The notes beneath the pieces are model-generated. The model was not told the DNA's origin. It saw only the letters and a list, made by a program, of their open reading frames with translations, and searched no databases. 64,000 nucleotides of DNA. Origin: JAVDCA01 sp035293985. GTDB lineage: Bacteria; Pseudomonadota; Alphaproteobacteria; Rhizobiales; Xanthobacteraceae. Below, piece by piece: positions 1-8,531 of this stretch; the first letter of the stretch is position 1, and each line of letters opens with the position of its first letter. The stretch spans positions 558,001 to 622,000 of the forward strand of contig DATGLS010000048.1 in NCBI GenBank assembly GCA_035293985.1, read 5' to 3'. The position numbers were made by a program, and so were the translations under genes.

Positions 1-1091
1 GCCCAGGTCGTCGACGTCGTCACCTGAACGCGGAACTGGGTGGACGCGGTCTCGCCGCTCGTCTGGGCGCTGATGTTGGTCATGTAGTCGCCCGCGAGCG
101 AGGTCGCGGTCGGGGTGATCTGCGCCTGCACCTCGGTGTCCTTGCCCGGCTCGATCCGCGCGATGGTCTTCGGCTCGAACTCGACCTTCCAGCCGCTCGG
201 CGCGGTGGCGGACAGCGTAACGTTTTCGGCCGGCGCACTGCCCGTATTGGTCACCACGATCGGCACGTTCGACTGCTTGCCGGCTTCCGCCTTGGCGCTG
301 ACCAGGCCGCCGCGGCTCGCCATGGTGAGCTGCGGCTGGCCGGAGAGCTCGAGCGACAGGTTGGTCTTGGCGGTGGCATCCTCCGCCGAGACGGTCACGG
401 ACATCGGATAGCGCTTGGCCTCGGCGGTCGAGGGCGGCCGCACGTGCAGCTTGATGTCCTTGGACTGGCCGGCCTCGATCGGGATGGAGGAGATCTGCTG
501 GCTGCCGTAGTTCTCGGTGAACGAGGTCTCGAAGTTCTTGGGCGCATCGGCCGCGAAGCTGACCGTGAGATTGCGCCCGCTGTCGTTCTTGATGGTGAGT
601 TGATAATCGAAGCTCGATTTCGGCGTGCCGCGCAACGCCGGCAGCGGCGACTCGACCGTCAGCTTGGCCGGCAATTCCTTGGCGAGCGTGACGGCGAGCG
701 GCAGCGAAACCGATGTGCCCTGCCCTTCCGCCTTGATGGTCAGCGTCTGCGTGCCCATCGCGGCGTTGATCGGCACGTCGAGGCGAAGCTGGAGGCTCAC
801 GCTCTGGTCGGTCGCCGGCATCGCGGCGCCGACCGGCTGGCCGCCGCCGAGCAGCGTCGCACTCCAGCCCTTCGGCACGTCGGCGACGGAGAGCGTGTAG
901 CGCTCCGGGCTCAGCCCGTAATTCTGCAGGCGCAGCGCAATCGTCGAGGTCTTGCCGGGCTGCACCGAGATCGACGGATAATCGGTGAGCAGGAAGAGAC
1001 CCTTCACGTCCTTCGGACTGTCCGCGGCCAGAACCGGTGCGGCACCGAGGCAAAATGCAATGGATACGAGGGCAATCAGCTTGGCCCGCAT
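1..1091 (-). CDS. Secreted NEW3 (alpha-galactosidase-associated) repeat protein, 3' part outside window
   Basis: The reading frame starts with ATG at 1091 behind a GGGAGAAG ribosome site and stays open to the left edge, so the C-terminus is missing. Residues 1-24 form a signal peptide ending in VLAAD. The rest is a run of beta-rich segments with the pattern 'PGKTSTIALRLQNYG ... SLSV..VPKGW', typical of NEW3/COG1470 proteins, Ig-like modules often found beside ABC-2 type transporters. The protein is probably exported or anchored outside the inner membrane. Its exact role cannot be told from this fragment. Confidence 0.8.
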   Translation of the reverse strand, partial: MRAKLIALVSIAFCLGAAPVLAADSPKDVKGLFLLTDYPSISVQPGKTSTIALRLQNYGLSPERYTLSVADVPKGWSATLLGGGQPVGAAMPATDQSVSLQLRLDVPINAAMGTQTLTIKAEGQGTSVSLPLAVTLAKELPAKLTVESPLPALRGTPKSSFDYQLTIKNDSGRNLTVSFAADAPKNFETSFTENYGSQQISSIPIEAGQSKDIKLHVRPPSTAEAKRYPMSVTVSAEDATAKTNLSLELSGQPQLTMASRGGLVSAKAEAGKQSNVPIVVTNTGSAPAENVTLSATAPSGWKVEFEPKTIARIEPGKDTEVQAQITPTATSLAGDYMTNISAQTSGETASTQFRVQVTTSTTW

Positions 1092-1502
1092 GGCGACTTC
1101 TCCCAACATCTGGTCTTGCGTCAGAGGTCGCCCCCACCGCCGGTGACCGTGGGGGCGCCGTCGGATCGAGGCGGCTTGTCGTGCCCGATCGTGACGAAAT
1201 CGGTACGAACTTAAGGAGTTTTTTTGACTAAAGCGCAAGTGCGACTTTGCGCCGCCACGTTCGGCAAGGTTACCGCGACAAATCCGCGGTCCATCGGCCC
1301 CATTGGGAGAGCAGATCCGGGAGCGGACTGCGCCGGCGATCCGGACGGGTCACAGGGCCGGCGCCAATGTGTATGGTGGCGCCGGATGACGGCTCGCACT
1401 GCCGGCGTGGCCGGCACGCCGGCGAGTTGGGCTTACATCCGGCCGGCGACACCCTATTTGCTCATCTCCTGCCCACCAGACCTCGATCCAATGGAGAACA
1501 TG
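1092..1502. other. Gene-free divergent intergenic region
   Basis: This 411-base stretch separates the leftward NEW3 gene from the rightward peptidase. It holds a hairpin (GCCCCCAC at 1130-1137 pairing with GTGGGGGC at 1149-1156) in the leader of the NEW3 gene. It also has an AAGGAG at 1213-1218 followed by T residues and a TTG at 1224 in frame with the peptidase. No conserved protein is evident in the 93 codons between that TTG and the chosen peptidase start, so it is treated as non-coding. Confidence 0.5.
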
Positions 1503-4430
1503 ATGGCGGCGACCCACGGCTTCGAGCTGCTGCGCGAGCGCGAATTGCCGGAGATCGCCACCACGGCGCGGCACTACCGCCACGTGCGCACCGGCGCCGA
1601 GCTGCTGTCGCTCCTCAACAAGGACGAGAACAAGGTTTTCGGCATCAGCTTCGCGACCCCGCCGACCGACTCGACCGGCGTACCGCACATCCTCGAGCAT
1701 TCGGTGCTGTGCGGCTCGCGCAAATATCCCGTCAAGGAGCCGTTCGTCGAGCTGTTGAAGAGCTCGGTCAACACCTTCCTCAACGCGATGACGTTCCCGG
1801 ACATGACCTGCTATCCGGTCGCCAGCCAGAACGTGCGCGACTTCTACAACCTGATCGACGTGTATCTCGACGCCGTCTTCTTCCCGCGCCTCACCCGCCA
1901 CACCTTCGAGCAGGAAGGCTGGCACTACGAGCTCGACGACCCCGCGGGCCCGCTCGCCTACAAGGGCGTCGTGTTCAACGAGATGAAGGGCGCATTCTCC
2001 TCACCCGACGCCGTGCTGGAGACGCTCGCGATGCGTTCGCTTTATCCCGATACGCCTTACGGCGTCATGTCGGGCGGCGACCCCAAGCACATTCCCGATC
2101 TCACCTATGAGCAGTTCAGGGCGTTTCACGCGCGCCACTACCATCCATCGAACGCGAAGGTCTTCTTCTACGGCGACGACGACCCGACCGAGCGCCTCAG
2201 GCTGATCGACGAGCGGCTCGCCGAGTTCTCCCGCGCCGACGCCGATTTCACCGTGCCGTTGCAGCCGCGCTTTGCCGCGCCCAAGCACCTGTCGCGCACC
2301 TATGCGGCCTCGCTCGAGGACGGCGCGCCAGAGAAGCGCAGCGCGATGATCAAGGTGAGCTGGATGCTCGACGAGGTGACCGACGCCGAGACGGCGCTCG
2401 GGCTCAACCTGCTCGAGGACGTCCTGCTCGGCTCGCCGGCGGCGCCGCTCTACAAGGCGCTGATCGATTCCGGTCTCGGCGAAGGCCTGACCGGCGCCGG
2501 GCTCGAGGAGTCGCTGCGCCAGCCGATGTTCACGGTCGGCCTCAAGGGCATCGACGCGGCCGATGCCGACGAGGTCGAGAAGCTCGTCGACGACACGCTC
2601 GGCAAGCTCGCGGCCGACGGCGTCGATCCCGCGACCGTCGCGGCCGCGCTCAACACGCTGGAGTTTCGCCTGCGCGAGAACAATACCGGGCGCTGGCCGC
2701 GCGGGCTCATCTTTATGTTTCGGACGCTGCGCAGCTGGATGCGCGCCCGCGACCCCGTGCTGCCGCTCGCCTTCGAGGCGCCGCTCGCGGCCGTCAAGGC
2801 GCGCGTCGCCGCCGGTCGCTACTGCGAGGAGCTGATCGCGCGCCACCTCGTGCGCAACCGCCATCGCACCATCCTGCTGCTGCGCCCGGATCCCGAGCAG
2901 GGCGAGCGCGACGCACGCGAGGAAGCCGAGCGCCTCGCCCGCGTGCGTGCCGCGATGACGAACGCCGATCTCGCGAAAGTCGCGGCCGAGACCGCGACGC
3001 TCAAGCGCCTGCAGGAGACGCCCGATCCGCCCGAGGCGCTCGCCAAGATCCCGGCGCTCACGCCCGCCGACATGCCGCGGCGCAATCAGGTCATCCCGAT
3101 CGACGTAACGCAGCTCGGCGATACGCGCACGCTTTATCACGATCTCTTCACCAACGGCGTCGTCTATCTCGATCTGGCCCTCGACCTGCGACGCCTGCCG
3201 GCCGATCTCGTGCCCTATGTCGACCTGTTCGGCCGCGCGCTGCTCGAGACCGGCGCCGGCGGCGACGATTTCGTGCGGCTGTCGCAACGAATCGGACGCT
3301 CGACCGGTGGCATCCACACGGCCTCGTTCACCTCCGTGACCGCCGACCGCAAGGGCACGACCGCATGGCTGGTGCTGCGCGGCAAGGCGCTTCCGAGCCA
3401 GACCGGCGAGCTTCTGGCGATCCTGCGCGACATTCTCACGTCGGCACACCTCGACGACCGCGAGCGTTTCCGCCAGCTCGTGCTGCAGGAGAAGGCCGAC
3501 CTCGAGACGAGCCTCGTGCGCGCCGGCTCGGCGTTCGTCGATCGGCGCCTGCGCGCCGCTTTCGATTCCGTCGGCTGGGCGAACGAGCAAATGGGCGGGC
3601 TCACCTATTTGCCGTTCCTGCGTCGTCTCGCCGACCAGATCGAGACCGAGTGGCCCGGCGTCCTCGCCTCGCTCGAGCGCATGCGCGCCGCGCTGGTCGA
3701 TCGCGCGACCATGCTCGCCAACGTGACCGCGCAGGCGTCCGACTGGGCCGCCGTGCGGCCGCGGCTCGCCGATCTCGTCGCCTCGCTGCCGCGCGGCGGC
3801 GCCGCAGCGGCGCCGGCGGCTTGGCCGGTCGCCGACTTCCCGCGGCAGGAAGGGCTCGTGATCCCCTCGCAGGTGAACTACGTCGCCAAAGGCGCCGACC
3901 TCTACGCGCTCGGCCTCGAGCCGACGGGCGCGAACCTCGTGGTGCAGCACTATCTCGACATGTCGTGGCTGTGGGATCGCGTGCGCGTGCAGGGCGGCGC
4001 CTATGGGGCCGGCTGTGCGCTCGACCGCCGCAGCGGCATCTTCACCTTCTCGTCCTACCGCGACCCCAACCTCACGGCGACGCTCGACGTCTTCGATGGC
4101 AGCGCGCAATTCCTGGAAAAGGTCGCGCTCGACGATGCCGCGCTCGCCCGCGCCATCGTCGGCACGATCGGCGACCTCGACTTCTACATGCTGCCCGACG
4201 CCAAGGGTTACGTCTCGATGCAGCGCCACCTGATCGGCGACACCGAGGAGGCGCTGCAGCGCCTGCGCGAGGAGGTCCTTGCCACCAGCAAGGCCGATGT
4301 CCGCAATTTCGCCGCCGCGCTCGCCGGCGTGCCGGCCAACGGCCGCGTGGCCGTGCTCGGCTCGGAGCCGGCGATCACGGCCGCCAATGCGGAGCGGCCG
4401 AACCTGCTCGCGGTCTCGCGGGTGCTCTGA
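1503..4430 (+). CDS. Presequence-protease-like M16C zinc metallopeptidase
   Basis: The product is 975 aa, the length of the PreP/Cym1 family (about 970-1040 aa). The inverted zinc motif HILEH is at residues 62-66, followed by the usual second conserved block and two large M16 halves. Family members degrade short unstructured peptides such as cleaved targeting sequences inside a closed chamber; no signal peptide is seen, so it is probably cytoplasmic. ATG 1503 is chosen because GGAG at 1493-1496 is spaced 6 nt from it. ATG 1491 and ATG 1500 are in frame but badly spaced, and a TTG at 1224 with its own AAGGAG would add 93 unconserved residues. Confidence 0.88.
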   Translation: MAATHGFELLRERELPEIATTARHYRHVRTGAELLSLLNKDENKVFGISFATPPTDSTGVPHILEHSVLCGSRKYPVKEPFVELLKSSVNTFLNAMTFPDMTCYPVASQNVRDFYNLIDVYLDAVFFPRLTRHTFEQEGWHYELDDPAGPLAYKGVVFNEMKGAFSSPDAVLETLAMRSLYPDTPYGVMSGGDPKHIPDLTYEQFRAFHARHYHPSNAKVFFYGDDDPTERLRLIDERLAEFSRADADFTVPLQPRFAAPKHLSRTYAASLEDGAPEKRSAMIKVSWMLDEVTDAETALGLNLLEDVLLGSPAAPLYKALIDSGLGEGLTGAGLEESLRQPMFTVGLKGIDAADADEVEKLVDDTLGKLAADGVDPATVAAALNTLEFRLRENNTGRWPRGLIFMFRTLRSWMRARDPVLPLAFEAPLAAVKARVAAGRYCEELIARHLVRNRHRTILLLRPDPEQGERDAREEAERLARVRAAMTNADLAKVAAETATLKRLQETPDPPEALAKIPALTPADMPRRNQVIPIDVTQLGDTRTLYHDLFTNGVVYLDLALDLRRLPADLVPYVDLFGRALLETGAGGDDFVRLSQRIGRSTGGIHTASFTSVTADRKGTTAWLVLRGKALPSQTGELLAILRDILTSAHLDDRERFRQLVLQEKADLETSLVRAGSAFVDRRLRAAFDSVGWANEQMGGLTYLPFLRRLADQIETEWPGVLASLERMRAALVDRATMLANVTAQASDWAAVRPRLADLVASLPRGGAAAAPAAWPVADFPRQEGLVIPSQVNYVAKGADLYALGLEPTGANLVVQHYLDMSWLWDRVRVQGGAYGAGCALDRRSGIFTFSSYRDPNLTATLDVFDGSAQFLEKVALDDAALARAIVGTIGDLDFYMLPDAKGYVSMQRHLIGDTEEALQRLREEVLATSKADVRNFAAALAGVPANGRVAVLGSEPAITAANAERPNLLAVSRVL

Positions 4431-4471
4431 CGGGAACCTCCTGGATGTCGGCCGGCGGGCGCCGTATGCTG

Positions 4472-4520
4472 GCGCATCTTCCGGCGAAGTGGTCGCCGGT
4501 TCGCCGATGAGAACATGCGC
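4472..4520. repeat. REP-like palindrome, copy 1 (family A)
   Basis: The ends GCGCAT.TTC and GAACATGCGC are inverted, with an inner pair CCGGCGAA.../...TTCGCCG. Nearly the same 49-50 base unit recurs at 8416-8465 and, reversed, at 13068-13114. It lies between the peptidase and cupin genes. Confidence 0.8.
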
Positions 4521-4561
4521 GAAGCAAAAGTGCGCTGCGCGCCGCCGCCGGAGGAGAGGCC

Positions 4562-4990
4562 ATGGACGCACTCGAGAACGCCCCTGCCCGCATGCTCGTG
4601 CACCACGACATCAAGCCGGTGACCGACCCGGCGCTCGCCTCGCGCTATCTCGACGTGCCCAACATGCCATGGGAGGCGACCAAGTTTCCCGGCATTCGCA
4701 TCAAGGTGCTCTACAGCGACGACAGCGGCATCACGACGGCGCTGTTCAAGCTCGATCCCGGCGCCGTCGTGCCGCTGCACGAGCACACGGCATTGGAGCA
4801 GACCTACGTGCTCGAAGGCACGCTCGAGGACCACGAGGGTGTCGCCGGCCCCGGCCAGTTCGTCTGGCGCCCGGCCGGCAACCAGCACGAGGCGGTCGCG
4901 CCGAACGGCGCCGTGCTGCTCGGCTTCTTCCTCAAGCCGAACCGGTTTGCCTACGGAGAGAAGTTCTTCACCGAGGAGCCGGCGAAGTAG
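4562..4990 (+). CDS. Cupin-domain protein (ChrR-like cupin fold)
   Basis: This is a 142-aa single-domain cupin. The metal-binding pattern is clear: H73, H75 and E79 in motif 1 (PLHEHTALEQ) and H109 in motif 2 (GNQHEA). The short form resembles the cupin module of ChrR-type anti-sigma factors and of small dioxygenase-like cupins, but there is no N-terminal zinc anti-sigma domain and no neighbouring sigma factor. The start has GGAGGAGAGG just upstream. It is convergent with the vapC-like gene, which stops 10 bases away. The substrate is unknown. Confidence 0.75.
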   Translation: MDALENAPARMLVHHDIKPVTDPALASRYLDVPNMPWEATKFPGIRIKVLYSDDSGITTALFKLDPGAVVPLHEHTALEQTYVLEGTLEDHEGVAGPGQFVWRPAGNQHEAVAPNGAVLLGFFLKPNRFAYGEKFFTEEPAK

Positions 4991-4999
4991 GCCCTTACG

Positions 5000-5416
5000 T
5001 TAATTCTCGCTCAGAAAGATGTTTTCAAAGCGACGTTTGCCGGATAAGCGATAGATCGCACAATCACGATCGACGCTGGCGATGCTCGACAGATCCAGGC
5101 GCTCGGCCATGGCGACGAGTGACGCATCGGCAAAATTCGCGGGAACGTCATGGTACTTGTCGAGCAGGGCAATAATTCGCGGCATGTCGCCTGCTGTGCT
5201 TTGATCGATATCGAGGGGTCGGTGCGCCCACCACAGCCAATCGCGTCGCGTCTCGGGCGAGAACCGCAGCATGAACGCGGTCTCGGTGAGAACCGGAAGA
5301 TTGGTGACCAGGCGGGATTTTTGATCGCGGATGAACTCGACCGCGCGCCGATGGTGGCGATCGTCGCGGTCGAATAGTGCGATCAGCGGGCCGGCATCAA
5401 CGACGATGCTTGGCAC
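5000..5416 (-). CDS. VapC-like PIN-domain toxin (ribonuclease)
   Basis: The 138-aa protein has the PIN acidic set: D7 in VVDAGPL, E45 in LTETAF, D97 in ADASL, and D116/D118 near the end. These residues bind Mg2+ in VapC RNases, which cleave tRNA or rRNA when freed from the antitoxin. The start is GTG at 5416 and overlaps the 3' end of the antitoxin frame by 20 bases, as expected for a translationally coupled toxin-antitoxin pair. It is the last gene of a leftward chain that begins with the TctC receptor. Confidence 0.85.
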   Translation of the reverse strand: MPSIVVDAGPLIALFDRDDRHHRRAVEFIRDQKSRLVTNLPVLTETAFMLRFSPETRRDWLWWAHRPLDIDQSTAGDMPRIIALLDKYHDVPANFADASLVAMAERLDLSSIASVDRDCAIYRLSGKRRFENIFLSEN

Positions 5417-5582
5417 GGAGCATCTCGTCCATGATCGCTTTGCGATTGGTGCTCAAATCCGACCGGCCGCTTCCGTCTTTTCCGCATAGCTCCTTGCCAA
5501 GCTCGTAGGGCGTCGGGTGCGCGTCCGGCTCGCGCTCCAGCTTTTCGGCGATCGCTTGACGAACGAAGGTCGAAACCGGCAC
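5397..5582 (-). CDS. VapB-like antitoxin, start codon uncertain
   Basis: From the only canonical start (GTG 5582) the product is 61 aa. The same frame is open further upstream to a TGA at 5670-5672, and residues encoded there (ARLSAELETALRARLDRR) look like the first strand and helix of a ribbon-helix-helix antitoxin. No ATG, GTG or TTG occurs in frame in that upstream part, which overlaps the end of the tartrate-dehydratase-like gene. Either a rare start codon or coupling is used, or the N-terminal DNA-binding segment has lost its start. The C-terminal half should still bind the toxin. Confidence 0.6.
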   Translation of the reverse strand: MPVSTFVRQAIAEKLEREPDAHPTPYELGKELCGKDGSGRSDLSTNRKAIMDEMLRAKHRR

Positions 5583-5652
5583 GCGGCGACGATCTAAGCG
5601 CGCGCGCAGGGCGGTTTCGAGTTCGGCGGAGAGTCGGGCGGGGGCCGACGGC

Positions 5653-6819
5653 TCAAGCCACCATCTCCTTCATGATCCGATAAAGCTTCGCCTGCCCCTC
5701 GAAGCCGATCCCGGGCCGGTCCGACAGCGTGATCGCCCCGTCCTCCACCTTCGCATCGTCCGCGAAGCCGCCGAACGCGCCGAACACGCCCGGGTAGGAT
5801 TCGGCGCCGCCCAGGCCGAAGCCCGCCGCGATCGCGAGCGACATCTGGTTGCCGCCGTGCGGGAAGAACGAGGCGCGGCGCCAGCCTTCCTTTTCCAGCA
5901 TCGCGATGGTCTGCGAATATTGCGCGATGCCGTAGGCCTGCGGCGGATCGACCTGGATGATGTCGCGGTCCGCCCGCATGCCGCCGAAGCGAACGAAGTT
6001 CTGCACGTCCTGCGTCGAATAGAGGTTCTCGCCGGCCGCGAGCGGGCCCGCGTACGCCGCGGCGATCTCGGCATAGAGCGAGAAGTCGAGCGGGTGGCAC
6101 GGCTCCTCGAACCAGCGCAGCCCGAACGGCGCCAATCCCTTGGCGTAGGCGAGCGACTCGGTGCGATCGAACTTGCCATTGGCGTCGACCGCGAGCTGCG
6201 CCTCGTTGCCGAGCACCTGCTGCACCGCCTCGATGCGGCGGCAATCCTCGGCGAGCGGCAGGCCGCCGACCTTCATCTTCACCATCGTATAGCCGGCGTC
6301 GAGATGGCGGCGCATCTCGTCCTGCAGGTCCCGGACGGTCTGGCCCGGCCAGTACCAGCCGCCGCCGACGTAGCAGAACATCCGCTTGGCCACCTTGCCG
6401 TCGCCATAACGCTCCGCGAGCACCTGGTGCAGCGGCTTTTGCGCGATCTTCGCCACCGAGTCCCACACCGCGACCTCGATGGTGCCGATGCCGATCGAGC
6501 GCTCGGCGTCGCCGCCGATCTTTTCGCGCTGGCGCATGACGGCGACGATCTTCTCGGGATCGAGGTTGTCGCCCGCCGCATCGAGAAGCGCCTTCGGATC
6601 GGCGCGCAGGATGCGCGGGATGAAGCGCTCGCGCATCTGCGCACCGACGGCATAGCGGCCGGTGGAGTTGAACGCGAAGCCCGCGACCGGCTTGCCGTCG
6701 CGCACCACGTCGGTGATCACCGCCACCACCGACGTGGTCATCTCGGAGAAGTCGAAGCTCGAGTTTTTCAGATCGGACTTGAGCGGGATCGCCCGCTCGC
6801 GGATGTCGACGATGCGCAT
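5653..6819 (-). CDS. tarD: Enolase-superfamily dehydratase, D-tartrate dehydratase (TarD)-like
   Basis: The 388-aa protein has the full mandelate-racemase-subgroup set: KMK at 181-183, D212 and N214 (VDANG), E238/E239, E264 (GENLYS) and H321 (FPHGG). These fall within two or three residues of the catalytic positions recalled for Bradyrhizobium D(-)-tartrate dehydratase (389 aa), which makes oxaloacetate from D-tartrate. Substrate within the subgroup can vary, so tartrate is a strong guess, not proven. It starts 5 nt after the exported unknown and is cotranscribed with the TctC receptor, which fits uptake plus breakdown of a hydroxy-diacid. Confidence 0.75.
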   Translation of the reverse strand: MRIVDIRERAIPLKSDLKNSSFDFSEMTTSVVAVITDVVRDGKPVAGFAFNSTGRYAVGAQMRERFIPRILRADPKALLDAAGDNLDPEKIVAVMRQREKIGGDAERSIGIGTIEVAVWDSVAKIAQKPLHQVLAERYGDGKVAKRMFCYVGGGWYWPGQTVRDLQDEMRRHLDAGYTMVKMKVGGLPLAEDCRRIEAVQQVLGNEAQLAVDANGKFDRTESLAYAKGLAPFGLRWFEEPCHPLDFSLYAEIAAAYAGPLAAGENLYSTQDVQNFVRFGGMRADRDIIQVDPPQAYGIAQYSQTIAMLEKEGWRRASFFPHGGNQMSLAIAAGFGLGGAESYPGVFGAFGGFADDAKVEDGAITLSDRPGIGFEGQAKLYRIMKEMVA

Positions 6820-6823
6820 GGGA

Positions 6824-7390
6824 TCAATATGCCTTTAAGACTTGGGACCGAAGGACAATGAGCTCGAAGATCGGAGGTCCGCTGGTCGGCGCGATGGCCG
6901 ATGGAACGCGAGCCCTTGCGAGATGGAGCTGAGGTATTTGATGCAGTAGAAACCCGCCAGGACCGAAGCGAGCACAGCTCGATTTGTCGATGGTGAATTC
7001 CACTTGATCGCTGCCGTCGGACATGGCGAAGACCTCGTGCAGCACGACGCCCTGATCGAGGAAGGCGCGGCGGCTCTCGTTGCAGTAAAGGGCCGCAGTG
7101 GACCGGCGCGCGGTCTCGATATTGGCTTTGAAACGCCCGAACGCGACGACGTCGGTGACGGCGTATCTGATCTCGACGACGCCGTCGTGAGACGTGGCTG
7201 ACGTAAGCGAGATCGGCGCCCCCGGCGGGGCGCGCGTCGTCGCCTTCACCCCATCGACGATGATCCTGGCGAGCTCCGCCGGCGATTTAGGCGCCTGGCT
7301 GGCCGAGATCTGACCACCGGCCCCGCCGAGCATCACAATAACGAACGTTGGCGCAAGGAGAAGACGTAAGAGAGCTCGGGTCACAGTCAC
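6824..7390 (-). CDS. Small exported protein of unknown function
   Basis: This 188-aa product has a hydrophobic N-terminus (residues about 5-30) that looks like a signal peptide, then a mixed alpha/beta region with two cysteines (near positions 103 and 138) that could pair in the periplasm. I do not recognise the family. The GTG start at 7390 overlaps the stop of the TctC gene by 4 bases (GTGA), and the stop lies 5 bases before the TarD-like start. It is therefore the middle gene of a tight receptor-unknown-dehydratase operon. Confidence 0.7.
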   Translation of the reverse strand: MTVTRALLRLLLAPTFVIVMLGGAGGQISASQAPKSPAELARIIVDGVKATTRAPPGAPISLTSATSHDGVVEIRYAVTDVVAFGRFKANIETARRSTAALYCNESRRAFLDQGVVLHEVFAMSDGSDQVEFTIDKSSCARFGPGGFLLHQIPQLHLARARVPSAIAPTSGPPIFELIVLRSQVLKAY

Positions 7391-8352
7391 TCTATCTTCA
7401 GGTTGGCGGCATGCACCACCTTACCCCATTTTTCCATCTCGCTCCTGATGCGGGCGCCGAACGCCTCCGGCGTGTTGAGCACCGGCGAAAACCCGATCTT
7501 CTCCAGCCGCTCGCGGATTTCCGGCAGGGCGCCGATCTTGGCCAGCTCGTCGTGCAGCTTGGCGACGATCGCGGGCGGCGTGCCGGCCGGCAGCACGAAG
7601 CCGGTGAGCGTGTCGGCCTCCTGCCCGGGCACGCCTGCTTCGGCGATGGTCGGTACGTTCGGGATGGTGGGCGAGCGCTTGAGCGCCTCGATCGCAAGCC
7701 CGCGCAGCTTGCCCTCGTTGATGAGGCCGATGGTCGGCGGCAATGCGGTGAAGCCGATCGGAGGCTGGCCGGCGAGCACGCCGTTGACGGCGAGGCCGGC
7801 GCTGTTGAACGGCACCATCACGAGATCGAGGCCGAAGGTCTGCTTGAACAGCTCGGCGGAGAGATGCGGCGTCGAGCCCATCGCGGGCTGCGCGTAGGCA
7901 TACTCCCCCGGATTGCTCTTCACGAGCTCGATCAGCTCTTTGAGCGTCTTCGCCGGCACCGACGGATTGACGAAGATCACGTTGGGCGACACCGCCGCGA
8001 GCGTGAGCGGCGTGAAGCTCTTGACCGGATCGTACGGCACCCTGGCGTAGAGGCTCGGGTTGACCATGAAGCCGGTGCTCACCACCAGGATGGTGTAGCC
8101 GTCGGGCGCAGCCTTCGCGGCCTGGGCGGTCCCGATATTGCCGCCCGCGCCGGCGATGTTCTCGACGTAAAACTGATGGCCGAGGTTCTCCGACAGCTTC
8201 GCCGCGAAGATGCGCGCGATCACGTCGGTCGGACCGCCCTGCCCGAACGGCACGATGACCCGCACGTTGCGGTCCGGGTAGGTCTGCGCCGACGCGGCCG
8301 CCGCCGCAAAGGCCGCAAGGCCGGCCAGAACGAGACGAACAACTCCCCGCAA
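7387..8352 (-). CDS. Bug/TctC-family periplasmic substrate receptor
   Basis: The 321-aa protein has a cleavable signal peptide (residues 1-23, ending SAQTYPDR) and the family signatures VRVIVPFGQGG, ENIAGAGGNIGT and DGYTI. These receptors bind carboxylates for tripartite tricarboxylate transporters, but no TctA/TctB membrane genes are in the window. The start is TTG at 8352, supported by GGGAGAG 4 nt upstream. As first gene of the chain with the TarD-like dehydratase, a tartrate-like hydroxy-diacid is a reasonable ligand guess. Confidence 0.88.
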   Translation of the reverse strand: MRGVVRLVLAGLAAFAAAAASAQTYPDRNVRVIVPFGQGGPTDVIARIFAAKLSENLGHQFYVENIAGAGGNIGTAQAAKAAPDGYTILVVSTGFMVNPSLYARVPYDPVKSFTPLTLAAVSPNVIFVNPSVPAKTLKELIELVKSNPGEYAYAQPAMGSTPHLSAELFKQTFGLDLVMVPFNSAGLAVNGVLAGQPPIGFTALPPTIGLINEGKLRGLAIEALKRSPTIPNVPTIAEAGVPGQEADTLTGFVLPAGTPPAIVAKLHDELAKIGALPEIRERLEKIGFSPVLNTPEAFGARIRSEMEKWGKVVHAANLKIE

Positions 8353-8415
8353 GGCACTCTCCCGTACACTTGTTTTGCTGTGCTATCATTGCGCCATCCG
8401 GTGGCGCAGTAAACA

Positions 8416-8465
8416 GCGCATGTTCCGGCGAAGTGGACACCGGTTCGCCGACAAAGAACATGCGC
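8416..8465. repeat. REP-like palindrome, copy 2 (family A)
   Basis: The perfect 10-base ends GCGCATGTTC / GAACATGCGC enclose CCGGCGAAGTGGACACCGG and TTCGCCG. It sits between the divergent TctC and cyclase genes, in the leader of one or both. It matches the copies at 4472-4520 and 13068-13114. Confidence 0.85.
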
Positions 8466-8531
8466 CAAGCTTGAAGTCCCTCCCCGCTGCGTCCCGCCCC
8501 CCGCATCGCGTTCACGTGAAGAGGAAGTCCC

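Noticed and set aside
1224..1502. N-terminal extension of the M16 peptidase from TTG 1224
   Set aside because: The encoded residues have no family match, while a well-placed GGAG supports ATG 1503 and gives the normal family length.
2001..4571. Long leftward open frame opposite the M16 peptidase
   Set aside because: It is an arginine- and histidine-rich antisense frame typical of GC-rich coding DNA and carries no domain; the forward gene is certain.
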